From Anaerolineaceae bacterium UBA5224 (GTDB lineage: Bacteria; Chloroflexota; Anaerolineae; Anaerolineales; Anaerolineaceae), in contig DHUW01000051.1 of NCBI GenBank assembly GCA_002409365.1, positions 5,126 to 11,323 of the forward strand: DNA of 6,198 nt, in the 5' to 3' direction. Made by a program: the position numbers and the translations under genes. The notes under the pieces are model-generated. The model was not told the DNA's origin. It was given only the letters and a program-made list of their open reading frames with translations, and did not search any database. The stretch's first letter is position 1, and each line of letters starts with the position of its first letter. Positions 1 through 5,844 of the stretch are shown piece after piece.

Positions 1-367
1 CTGAAAAACTGACCAGACGGCGTTCAGGCAGCTCGAAATCAGGCCAACCCATCTCAGGGTCATCTTGTGGGACGATAGATACGCTTGCGCCTGCCGCTAC
101 CTCTGCAGGCAAGTCAAAGGTAAGCCCACTGCTGCTAACAACTGCAAAATCACCACTGTAAACAGGCACTTCGGGTATGGCTGTTTTCTGACTCTCGATC
201 GTAGCCGCCTGCTCAGTCACCTGTGCCTGCAGCGTTTCAAATTGTCCTGAAAGATCGGTCTGTTCTGGTGGGGTTGTAGGTACTGGTCCTGCTGCTGGAA
301 CCAGGCAGGAAGACAAAACAACGGTGGTGATAACCAGCGCAATTATGAATAGAGTGTATTTTTTCAT
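1..367 (-). CDS. Secreted lipoprotein of unknown function, N-terminal part (runs off the window)
   Basis: Reading the minus strand from the ATG at 367-365 gives 122 residues with no stop, so the 3' end lies outside the window. The protein begins MKKYTLFIIALVITTVVLSSC: two lysines, a hydrophobic stretch (residues 5-18) and a lipobox L18-S19-S20-C21. This is a textbook lipoprotein signal peptide, so the mature protein should be lipid-anchored through Cys21 and face outside the cytoplasmic membrane. A Pro/Ala/Thr-rich linker (22-37) is followed by a short heptad-like helix (about 38-62) and then a region that looks like beta structure (68-122). GAGG five bases before the ATG, preceded by AAAGGA, supports this start. 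I do not recognise the folded domain. It is transcribed divergently from the ABC operon, with its own promoter candidate at 428-457. The lipoprotein call is strong; the function is unknown. Confidence 0.85.
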   Translation of the reverse strand, partial: MKKYTLFIIALVITTVVLSSCLVPAAGPVPTTPPEQTDLSGQFETLQAQVTEQAATIESQKTAIPEVPVYSGDFAVVSSSGLTFDLPAEVAAGASVSIVPQDDPEMGWPDFELPERRLVSFS

Positions 368-427
368 GGAAACCTCATTTCCTTTGGACACAACTTTAAC
401 TATAAGAGTTTCGGATTATCTGAATTG

Positions 428-457
428 ATTATATTTTATGTATTGGTATTTGCACAA
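428..457 (-). promoter_or_regulatory. Candidate sigma70-type promoter of the lipoprotein gene
   Basis: On the minus strand a perfect TATAAT (428-433) lies 18 bases from a weak -35, TTGTGC (452-457, 3 of 6 matches). A perfect TTGACA sits slightly further upstream at 462-467 but is too far (28 bases) from this -10. The nearest hexamers at the right distance from it are poor. Either start would leave a leader of about 50-60 bases before the lipoprotein ATG. The -10 is convincing; the choice of -35 is not. Confidence 0.5.
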
Positions 458-480
458 GTTTTGTCAAGGGAATTAGGAAA

Positions 481-502
481 GAGCAGAGAGGGATTTCTGC
501 TC
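481..502. repeat. Perfect inverted repeat / hairpin, possible operator
   Basis: Arms GAGCAGA (481-487) and TCTGCTC (496-502) are perfect complements around an 8-base centre. No T-run follows on either strand, so it is not a normal intrinsic terminator. Its place between two divergent transcription units would suit an operator, but no regulator is in the window and a 7-bp arm can arise by chance. Confidence 0.35.
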
Positions 503-685
503 CATACAGCTAAGGCATAACATCATCCGATCGGTTGGATATGCGGAAGTCGGCCGGAAGGTTATAAACGAACTCTCCTTTAGAAACGTGAAAACTACTC
601 TACCTTATATATTTATTAGGAATGAGCCCAAATCCAGTTATTCTTTATTGGAAATATTTTAATTTATTGAGAGAGGGAATTTTTA

Positions 686-1699
686 ATGGAAAATGTGCTA
701 ATGCAAACCGTGACCTCCCTAACTGATAATGTAATTAGCTTCGAAGGTGTCACGAAAACTTTTGGCGAGCAAGATGCAGTCCACGACCTGTCTTTCGTTT
801 TCCCAAAAGGAAAAATTATCGGTCTTATCGGACCAAGTGGGTCAGGCAAGACCACCACTGTGCGCCTGATGACAGGCATATACCATCCTACCGAGGGTAA
901 AATCCACGTCATGGGCTCTGACCCCAGATCCTTCACCTTGGAAGAGCGTGAAAAGATTGGTTACATGACCCAAAATTTTGTTCTTTATCCAGACCTTTCC
1001 GTAAAGGAAAACCTGGCATTTGCCGGTGCAATTTACGGTTTTGGTTTCGGCCATCGCGCAAAACGGATCAAAAATCTGCTCGAGTTTGTTGAGCTAAGCG
1101 ATGATTCAAAAAAGTTAGCCAGGAACCTCTCGGGAGGAATGCAGCGCCGCCTGGCTCTCGCTGCTGCCTTGATCCATGATCCTGACTTGATCTTCCTGGA
1201 TGAACCTACAGCTGGAATTGACCCGATTTTACGGCGTAAATTTTGGGATCATTTCATTGATCTACGCGATCAGGGAAAATCCCTCGTAATTACCACCCAG
1301 TACGTCAACGAAGCCTCCTACTGCGATCTGGTAGGCGTAATGGCTGAGGGCAAACTGCTTTTTCTGAAGAAACCTGAAGATCTGATGAAAACAGCGTTTG
1401 GCGGTGATGTGTTGATGTTGAACACCGAAGACTCTCTCTCGGACACACTAAACAATGAACTGCAACAATTACCTTTCGTCCAGGGTGAATTAACCTTTCT
1501 GCAAGACGGAAGCCTGCGCCTAATTGTAGATGAAGCCGCAACTGCCTTACCTCAGGTAATGGAATGGTTCAAAAACAAAGAACTGGCGTTGCAGTCTGCT
1601 GAACAATATTTCCCGCCTTACGATGATGTTTTTGTGAAACTGATCGAAGACTATCGCAGTAATATCGAAACACCAGCAGAAAACGGGGGGTTGGCATGA
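686..1699 (+). CDS. ABC-2 type exporter, ATP-binding protein
   Basis: A 337-residue ATPase subunit that would power export by the permease encoded next to it, at the cytoplasmic face of the membrane. Visible motifs: Walker A GPSGSGKT (49-56), Q-loop Gln96 in YMTQ, signature LSGGMQRR (148-155), Walker B LIFLDEP (168-174, catalytic Glu173), D-loop GID (177-179). The switch position reads TTQY (203-206), so Gln205 replaces the usual histidine. The nucleotide-binding domain covers about residues 15-235. The last 100 residues are an extra C-terminal domain, as often seen in drug, antibiotic or polysaccharide ABC-2 exporters of the DrrA/YbhF kind. Ribosome binding site GAGAGGGA lies 7 bases before the ATG. 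A second Met (701) is possible but has no better site. The stop overlaps the permease start (ATGA, 1696-1699), indicating translational coupling. Substrate cannot be read from sequence. Confidence 0.95.
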   Translation: MENVLMQTVTSLTDNVISFEGVTKTFGEQDAVHDLSFVFPKGKIIGLIGPSGSGKTTTVRLMTGIYHPTEGKIHVMGSDPRSFTLEEREKIGYMTQNFVLYPDLSVKENLAFAGAIYGFGFGHRAKRIKNLLEFVELSDDSKKLARNLSGGMQRRLALAAALIHDPDLIFLDEPTAGIDPILRRKFWDHFIDLRDQGKSLVITTQYVNEASYCDLVGVMAEGKLLFLKKPEDLMKTAFGGDVLMLNTEDSLSDTLNNELQQLPFVQGELTFLQDGSLRLIVDEAATALPQVMEWFKNKELALQSAEQYFPPYDDVFVKLIEDYRSNIETPAENGGLA

Positions 1700-3222
1700 G
1701 ACGTATCGGTTCTTTCTTTGTTCGTATCTTTTCTTTTTTTCGCAAAGAGTTCGTTGAAGTCTTGCGGCAGCCCAAATTGATCCTGACCTTAATTCTTGGT
1801 CCATTCCTGATCTTACTTCTCTTCGGTCTCGGATACACCAATCAACGCCCTCCTGAACGCACCATGTTCGTAATCAGCAAGGATAACCCTTTTGCTGAAC
1901 AGATCAAAAATAAGGCTGCCGATCTGGATTATGTGATTAAATTAGTGGGAGTGACCGATGATTTTGACCTGATGATGCGCAATTTAAACCGGAATGCGAT
2001 CGATTTAGGGGTGATCATACCGGATAATGTTTACGAGACTATCCGTTCAAATCAGCAAGCACTTATCGAAACTTATCACAATCAAATTGACCCTGCTCAG
2101 ATAACGTACATGGAATATATGGGGGCTTTCCTCGCAGATGTAATCAACCGGCAGATCCTGCAATCAGTTGCCGAACAAGGGCAAATCGAAGCACAGAATG
2201 TTGGTCCCCTGGTTGACAATGCCATTGAAAACACTCGAAACACCCGGATCATGTTGGAACAGGGCGATGTAGAATCCGCCCAGCATTATCAACGCGCTGT
2301 TCGTGGAAATCTTAGTACGCTGCAGCTGGCTGTCGGTACGAGCGCAAGTTTGCTGCAAGGGATCAACCAGGAGTTTGGAGGTGATGCAGGCAGTGAAGGC
2401 GACATTCTGGCGAAGCTTCAAACTACTCAAGACAACACTGCCATTGCCCAGGATTTCCAGACAGGTCAGGAGAATTATGATCAGGAAATTGCCTCCCTGC
2501 AAGAAGAGGAAAATATTCTTCTCGAGCTGCAAACAGATTTAGATAGTTTCACCTCGATCCACCCTGCAATTATCACCCGGCCATTTGTCTCAAAGACCAA
2601 GTCGGCGATCCAAGCAGAAGTCTCACCAACCAGTTTCTTCATCCCAGGTGTAATCGTGCTGCTCTTGCAGCATATGACCATCACGCTATCTTCTTTGTCA
2701 CTGGTACGGGAGCGCCGGGCAGGCACGATGGAACTTTTCCGTGTTTCTCCCCTTAAGCCGGTAGAGATTCTCTTCAATAAGTATTTCTCCTATCTTGTGA
2801 TCGGCCTGCTCATTGCAGCCATCTTAGCCCTGGTAGTTCGCTTTGGGCTTAATTCGCCTATGCTTGGCTCATGGGTGGATATGCTGATTGTAGTGGTATT
2901 GCTTCTTTTTGCCTCATTAGGTGTAGGCTTTATCATTTCCTTCTTATCAAAGACAGAAACCCAGGCAGTCCAGCTATCGATGATCGCCTTGCTTTTCAGT
3001 GTCTTCTTCAGTGGTTTCTTCCTGGATCTGCGCTACCTGCTTTACCCGGTTCGTTACATCTCTTACTTGATCCCAGCCACTTATGGCATTCAAATGCTGC
3101 AACTTAACATGCTCCGAGGGCTGCCCATCAATCAGACTTCAATGTTCAGCCTTGCAGGTTTCGGACTTGCTCTCTTTTTCATTGCCTGGCTTTTGTTAAG
3201 GCGTACCATGGCAGATGAGTAG
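1696..3222 (+). CDS. ABC-2 type exporter, permease protein with large extracytoplasmic domain
   Basis: A 508-residue membrane subunit partnering the ATPase just upstream, with which it overlaps by 4 bases (ATGA). The G-run at 1685-1690 lies 5 bases before the ATG and can act as ribosome binding site. One membrane helix (about 28-46) is followed by a large hydrophilic domain (about 47-312) and then five or so hydrophobic segments near 313-335, 363-383, 394-416, 424-444 and 484-502. A further hydrophobic stretch lies at 447-465. This is the ABC2_membrane_3 (YhhJ/YbhS-like) plan. RERRAGTMELFRVSPLKPVE (338-357) is the recognisable cytoplasmic coupling segment of the family. The outer domain has a Gln/Glu/Asn-rich, helix-prone part (about 150-285) that may form a coiled coil. 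Only one permease gene is present, so a homodimer is the simplest assembly. No periplasmic adaptor gene is adjacent. Confidence 0.93.
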   Translation: MRRIGSFFVRIFSFFRKEFVEVLRQPKLILTLILGPFLILLLFGLGYTNQRPPERTMFVISKDNPFAEQIKNKAADLDYVIKLVGVTDDFDLMMRNLNRNAIDLGVIIPDNVYETIRSNQQALIETYHNQIDPAQITYMEYMGAFLADVINRQILQSVAEQGQIEAQNVGPLVDNAIENTRNTRIMLEQGDVESAQHYQRAVRGNLSTLQLAVGTSASLLQGINQEFGGDAGSEGDILAKLQTTQDNTAIAQDFQTGQENYDQEIASLQEEENILLELQTDLDSFTSIHPAIITRPFVSKTKSAIQAEVSPTSFFIPGVIVLLLQHMTITLSSLSLVRERRAGTMELFRVSPLKPVEILFNKYFSYLVIGLLIAAILALVVRFGLNSPMLGSWVDMLIVVVLLLFASLGVGFIISFLSKTETQAVQLSMIALLFSVFFSGFFLDLRYLLYPVRYISYLIPATYGIQMLQLNMLRGLPINQTSMFSLAGFGLALFFIAWLLLRRTMADE

Positions 3223-3256
3223 AAAACGGAAATTTCTCTTTTCCAAAGATTCGTAA

Positions 3257-3294
3257 TAACAAAAAACCGCTCCTTGAGGAGCGGTTTTTTGTTA
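3257..3294. terminator. Bidirectional intrinsic terminator between convergent operons
   Basis: GC core CCGCTCC (3267-3273), loop TTGA (3274-3277), GGAGCGG (3278-3284), bordered by AAAAAA on the left and TTTTTT on the right. The arms are perfect over 17 bases on each side. Because A- and T-runs flank the stem symmetrically it can stop the ABC operon (plus strand) and rplJ-rplL (minus strand). It lies 34 bases after the permease stop and 14 bases after the rplL stop. Confidence 0.95.
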
Positions 3295-3308
3295 ATCTTG
3301 GAATGATA

Positions 3309-3689
3309 CTAGACGATCGCGACTTCAGCGCCAGCTTCCTTCAGCTTGGCAGCAGCGTCATTGGCGACATCTTTGCCAACAGCTTCGAGGACTTTGGCGT
3401 CAGCTGTTTCGGCCATATTCTTGGCATCAACCAAACCGAGGCTGGTGAGCTGGCGAATGACCTTGATGACTTCGATCTTCTTGGGACCAGTTGCTTTGAT
3501 GACAACATCAAATTCGGTTTTTTCTTCAGCTTCTTCTTCAGCAGCGGCAGCGGCAGGGCCAGCAGCGACAGCAGCGACGGGAGCGGCAGCGGAGACGCCC
3601 CATTTTTCTTCCAACATTTTGACGAGGTCGGCAGCTTCCAAAACGGACAGTGTGCTCAGTTCCTCAACGATTTTTGCTAAATCAGCCAT
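3309..3689 (-). CDS. rplL: 50S ribosomal protein L7/L12
   Basis: 126 residues, the usual length for bacterial L7/L12, the multi-copy stalk protein that recruits translation GTPases to the ribosome and binds the C-terminal helix of L10. N-terminal dimerisation domain 1-32 (LAKIVEELSTLSVLEAADLV), Ala-rich hinge 33-56, C-terminal domain 57-126 beginning TEFDVVIKATGPKK. The factor-binding surface is kept: K71, I72, I75, K76, R79 and K90 correspond to E. coli K65, V66, I69, K70, R73 and K84, and the C-terminal 36 residues align to E. coli without a gap. The proline of the E. coli ESAP segment is Asp97 here. AGGAG (3695-3699) lies 5 bases before the ATG. It is second in the operon, 56 bases after rplJ, and ends just before the terminator; rpoB does not follow. 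Confidence 0.97.
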   Translation of the reverse strand: MADLAKIVEELSTLSVLEAADLVKMLEEKWGVSAAAPVAAVAAGPAAAAAEEEAEEKTEFDVVIKATGPKKIEVIKVIRQLTSLGLVDAKNMAETADAKVLEAVGKDVANDAAAKLKEAGAEVAIV

Positions 3690-3725
3690 TTTTTCTCCTA
3701 TATATTATTTCTTTTTAAATATTTT

Positions 3726-3741
3726 CTCGTCTTGAAACGAG
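3726..3741 (-). other. Small hairpin in the rplJ-rplL spacer
   Basis: CTCGT (3726-3730) and ACGAG (3737-3741) pair around a 6-base loop in the 56-base spacer, which is otherwise very AT-rich before the rplL ribosome binding site. The stem could help set the higher expression of L7/L12 relative to L10 (by RNA processing or start-site exposure), but five base pairs is weak evidence. Confidence 0.25.
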
Positions 3742-3745
3742 CCTG

Positions 3746-4276
3746 TTAAGCAGCAGTTGTCTGCTTTTCTGAGTTTGCTTTAATTACAGCGGCCAAACCA
3801 CGGGCGGGTTCCGCTAATGTACGGACTAACTGGCTGGCGGGTGCCAAAATGGTGCCCATCAGCATGGAACGCATTACCGGCAAGGTCGGCAAGTCTGCCA
3901 ATGCCTTTACCTGGTTTGCATTAAGCAAAGCCTTGTCCAGGTAACCACCTCCGACAACAAAAACTTCGTTGCCTTTGGTAAGTTCGGTCAGCGCTTTAGC
4001 GGCAGCAGGTGCGTCTTCAAATGCGAAAACGACGACGTTGTTGCCTTCCCAGGTTTTAGGATCATACTTGTAACCTTTCTCTTCCAAAACAAGGGTGAAG
4101 AGGCGGTTTTTGACTACATGCATCTCGCTTTCTGATTCACGCAGTTTTGCGCGGGCATCATTGATCGCGGGCATAGTCATTTTATTGTAGGTTAGATAGT
4201 AAATTGCCTTGCTGTTATCGATCCATTCACGATATTGCTCGACAATTTCTCCTTTATGTTCTCTCGAAAATGCCAA
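3746..4276 (-). CDS. rplJ: 50S ribosomal protein L10
   Basis: 176 residues, typical of bacterial L10, which anchors the L7/L12 dimers to 23S rRNA as the base of the ribosomal stalk and in many bacteria represses its own operon by binding the mRNA leader. Recognisable features: N-terminal REHKGEIVEQYREWIDNSKA, the conserved VVKNRLF (54-60), GNNVVVFAFEDAPAAAKAL (78-96), the LADLPTLPVMRSMLMG segment (126-141), and a C-terminal Ala/Lys-rich helix (about 155-172) that docks L7/L12. The start is TTG (4276-4274), chosen because MAFSREHKGE matches the family N-terminus and a perfect Shine-Dalgarno stands 8 bases ahead; no in-frame ATG lies at a suitable place. It is cotranscribed with rplL. The usual upstream rplK-rplA pair is absent; an insertion sequence and a broken unrelated gene lie there instead. 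Confidence 0.97.
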   Translation of the reverse strand: MAFSREHKGEIVEQYREWIDNSKAIYYLTYNKMTMPAINDARAKLRESESEMHVVKNRLFTLVLEEKGYKYDPKTWEGNNVVVFAFEDAPAAAKALTELTKGNEVFVVGGGYLDKALLNANQVKALADLPTLPVMRSMLMGTILAPASQLVRTLAEPARGLAAVIKANSEKQTTAA

Positions 4277-4284
4277 TGTACTCT

Positions 4285-4292
4285 ACCTCCTT
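4285..4292 (-). promoter_or_regulatory. Perfect Shine-Dalgarno of rplJ
   Basis: The minus strand reads AAGGAGGT, a full complement of the 16S rRNA 3' end, 8 bases before the TTG codon. It fixes the non-ATG start of rplJ and should offset the weaker initiation at TTG. Confidence 0.9.
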
Positions 4293-4297
4293 CCAAC

Positions 4298-4334
4298 AAA
4301 AAATCTCTTTCCGTTTTTCCCACGAAAAGAGATT
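4298..4334 (-). terminator. Intrinsic terminator (attenuator) in the rplJ leader
   Basis: On the minus strand a 13-bp stem (5' arm 4334-4322, 3' arm 4314-4302, one U-G wobble), loop GGGAAAA (4321-4315), then UUUU (4301-4298) and UUGG. It ends only 5 bases before the Shine-Dalgarno, so it cannot be the end of another gene and would abort rplJ-rplL transcription when formed. Its 5' arm overlaps a competing antiterminator pairing (see the leader entry). Confidence 0.75.
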
Positions 4335-4445
4335 CAATAAACATATCGTCTGTTTTGAACCTCCACCTCGGCGGGAAATTAAGCCGTAAACGGCACCAGC
4401 TTTCTTAAGCAGAGCGTGCAATTTTGCACTATTCTGTTGTCTGAC
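4298..4445 (-). promoter_or_regulatory. L10-type ribosomal protein leader with antiterminator/terminator switch
   Basis: From the predicted transcript start (about 4445) to the attenuator. In order on the RNA: an interrupted hairpin, CAGA/UCUG outside and GUGCA/UGCAC inside (4410-4436); a GCCG-UUUA-CGGC hairpin (4383-4394) preceded by GCUGGU and followed by UUAAU; then CCCGCCGAGGUGGAGG (about 4361-4376), close to the CCUGCCGAGGU signature I associate with L10 leaders. GAGGUUCA (4363-4356) can pair with UGAAUCUC (4336-4329), 8 bp with one wobble, extended by AAACA/UGUUU; this would block the 5' arm of the terminator. By analogy, free L10 bound upstream would hide the GAGG strand and allow termination. 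The pairings are seen; the L10 control is inferred from the family. Confidence 0.7.
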
Positions 4446-4451
4446 CCAGCA

Positions 4452-4478
4452 AGTATAACATACTTTTTATCATGTCAA
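4452..4478 (-). promoter_or_regulatory. Promoter of rplJ-rplL
   Basis: Minus strand: perfect -35 TTGACA (4478-4473), -10 TATACT (4457-4452, 5 of 6), spacer 15 bases, which is shorter than the ideal 17. Transcription would start near 4445. The -35 is 16 bases from the insertion sequence end and contains the original TGA stop codon (4477-4475) of the neighbouring broken gene. Confidence 0.7.
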
Positions 4479-4479
4479 T

Positions 4480-4494
4480 GTCGACTTGTCTCAC
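4480..4494. repeat. Target site duplication, left copy (15 bp)
   Basis: GTCGACTTGTCTCAC is present here and at 5893-5907, directly abutting both ends of the insertion sequence. A sixteenth shared base (T at 4495 and 5908) is assigned to the element because its other end also begins TGT. Confidence 0.88.
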
Positions 4495-4514
4495 TGTAAG
4501 AGCAACATGATAAT
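4486..4514 (+). promoter_or_regulatory. Possible transposase promoter spanning the insertion junction
   Basis: Plus strand -35 TTGTCT (4486-4491, 4 of 6) lies in the target duplication and -10 GATAAT (4509-4514, 5 of 6) inside the left end, with a 17-base spacer. If used, the transposase promoter is partly supplied by the host target. It is back to back with the rplJ promoter, their -35 boxes being 7 bases apart. No transcription evidence is available. Confidence 0.4.
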
Positions 4515-4548
4515 GTCCTAAAGTAGCAATTTAGAAATGTCCTAAAAG
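4495..4548 (+). repeat. Left end of the insertion sequence: two tandem terminal-repeat units
   Basis: The outer unit (4501-4521) and inner unit (4525-4545) match at 16 of 21 bases with a 24-base period; both begin AGCAA and end AATGTCCTAA. The inner unit (4526-4545) is identical over 20 bases to the complement of 5866-5885 at the right end. They are likely paired transposase binding sites. The inner unit ends shortly before the transposase ribosome binding site, so transposase binding could also repress its own gene. Confidence 0.82.
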
Positions 4549-4560
4549 ATAATAGGAGCT

Positions 4561-5844
4561 ATGAAATGGACAATCGAAATGAGCAATGAAGAATTACACC
4601 GAAAAAGTGAAATTGAAAATGTTCTTGAGAATCGAGGAAGCCAAAAAGAGGCTGCACACAAACTGGGCATCAGCGAACGGCATTTTCGACGGATCCTGCA
4701 GCGTTATCGAAAGGAGGGCCTGGCAGGTATCGTCTCCAAAAAACGAGGTGTACCCAGCAATCGCAGACTATCTCAGGACATCAGGGAGGTTGTTGAAAGG
4801 TTTATCAACGAACCACTTATGAAAGGTTTCGGACCATCTCTGATGGCAGAAAAGTTGGAGGAGTATAAAGGCATACGCTTGAGCAAAGAGACCCTGCGGA
4901 AAACAATGATCCAGGCCGGTGTCTGGAAAGCAAAGGTCAAAAAGAAAATTGAACCGCATTATGCCCGTCCACGAAGAGAGCATCGGGGTGAGTTAGTGCA
5001 AATAGACGGTTCTGAGCACGCCTGGCTGGAAGATCGAGGTCCAAAAGCCAGCTTGCTGGTGTTTGTGGATGATGCTACCAGTGAGCTCCTGGAGGCTGAG
5101 TTCGTCCCTGAGGAAAGCTTCTTCAGCTATGGCAACCTGGTCCAACGCTACTTCAAGACCCATGGAATGCCCAAAGCTTTCTATAGCGACCGCTTTAGTG
5201 TCTTTCGGGTCAATCGGAGGGGTAATCTCCGATACGAACCTGTCACTCAGTTTCAACGAGCACTCAGCGTTTTGAATATTGACCTGATTTGTGCCAATTC
5301 TCCACAGGCTAAAGGACGTGTGGAAAGAGCCAATCAAACCTTGCAAGACCGCTTGGTGAAGGAAATGCGTTTACTGGGGATCAGCGATTATCTACAGGCC
5401 AATGCCTTTCTACCCCAGTTTATTGCTGAATATAACCGCAGATTTGCGGTGTCACCCGCTTCAAGCCTTGACTTCCATCAAAGTCTGGATGAAACCCTTG
5501 ATTTACCCTTCCTTTTCTCCATCCACGACTTCCGCCAGATCAGCAAAACCCTGCAGATCAGTTATGCTGGCAAGACTTATCAAATCCTGACCCAACATCC
5601 AGCATATTATTACGCTAATCAAGAGGTTTTGATCACTTGTGACGCTTCCGGTTCTGTCTCAGCCTGGTTTGGTGGCAAACAACTCAACCTGGAGCTTCTG
5701 CAAGAAAGACCCGGACAAACCCAGATTACCTCTTCTAAATCCAGTCAAGCAAAACCGCTACCACCTGCATATGACCATCCTTGGAGGACCTATGGCAAAA
5801 AGATAAATGGCAAACCTGTCTTGACGACTATGATGGCTGAATAG
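4561..5844 (+). CDS. DDE transposase, ISNCY (IS1202-like) family
   Basis: A 427-residue enzyme that cuts and joins the ends of the insertion sequence. Helix-turn-helix region near 26-53 (QKEAAHKLGISERHFRRIL), then a linker GIVSKKRGVPSNRRL (56-70). The rve-type catalytic core spans about 142-270: first Asp149 in VQIDGSEH, second Asp210 in FYSDRFSVF, Glu255 in KGRVERANQTLQDRLVKE, so all three catalytic residues are present. The C-terminal part (about 325-380) looks like a beta-rich domain, with a basic tail. No frameshift is seen. The ATG at 4561 has AGGAG only 2 bases ahead, which is too close; Met7 (ATG at 4579, MSNEELHRK) would match the usual family N-terminus better but has only a weak GGA ahead. 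The start is therefore uncertain by 6 residues. Confidence 0.93.
   Translation: MKWTIEMSNEELHRKSEIENVLENRGSQKEAAHKLGISERHFRRILQRYRKEGLAGIVSKKRGVPSNRRLSQDIREVVERFINEPLMKGFGPSLMAEKLEEYKGIRLSKETLRKTMIQAGVWKAKVKKKIEPHYARPRREHRGELVQIDGSEHAWLEDRGPKASLLVFVDDATSELLEAEFVPEESFFSYGNLVQRYFKTHGMPKAFYSDRFSVFRVNRRGNLRYEPVTQFQRALSVLNIDLICANSPQAKGRVERANQTLQDRLVKEMRLLGISDYLQANAFLPQFIAEYNRRFAVSPASSLDFHQSLDETLDLPFLFSIHDFRQISKTLQISYAGKTYQILTQHPAYYYANQEVLITCDASGSVSAWFGGKQLNLELLQERPGQTQITSSKSSQAKPLPPAYDHPWRTYGKKINGKPVLTTMMAE

Larger units (their letters stand above)
368..685. other. Divergent intergenic region between the lipoprotein and ABC operon
   Basis: No credible gene in this 318-base stretch. It holds the minus-strand promoter candidate (428-457), a perfect hairpin (481-502), a weaker interrupted palindrome at 521-543 (ATCC...GGAT arms flanked by CAT/ATG), and an AT-rich segment from about 590 to 670 that presumably carries the promoter of the ABC operon. 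I see AT-rich -10-like hexamers around 606-613 but no -35 at a normal distance, so I do not call that promoter. The ABC ribosome binding site GAGAGGGA is at 671-678, 7 bases before the ATG. Confidence 0.6.

Noticed and set aside
65..250. 61-codon plus-strand frame near the left edge
   Set aside because: Antisense to the lipoprotein gene, which has a clear signal peptide, lipobox and ribosome site.
462..467. Perfect minus-strand TTGACA as the -35 of the lipoprotein promoter
   Set aside because: The good TATAAT is 28 bases away and the hexamers at 16-18 bases are poor, so this box was not paired with a -10, although it may be used by another start.
2164..2532. 122-codon minus-strand frame inside the permease gene
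   Set aside because: Opposite a well-supported permease, with no ribosome binding site and no recognisable domain.
3303..3735. Two long plus-strand open frames (125 and 129 codons) opposite rplL
   Set aside because: They are antisense shadows of rplL, kept open by its Ala/Glu/Lys-rich codons (GCN, GAA, AAA). Their Ser/Phe- or Ala/Ser-rich translations have no ribosome site or domain, and rplL itself is unmistakable.
4204..4389. 61-codon plus-strand frame over the rplJ leader
   Set aside because: Overlaps the rplJ N-terminus and its structured leader on the opposite strand; no ribosome site or protein-like pattern.
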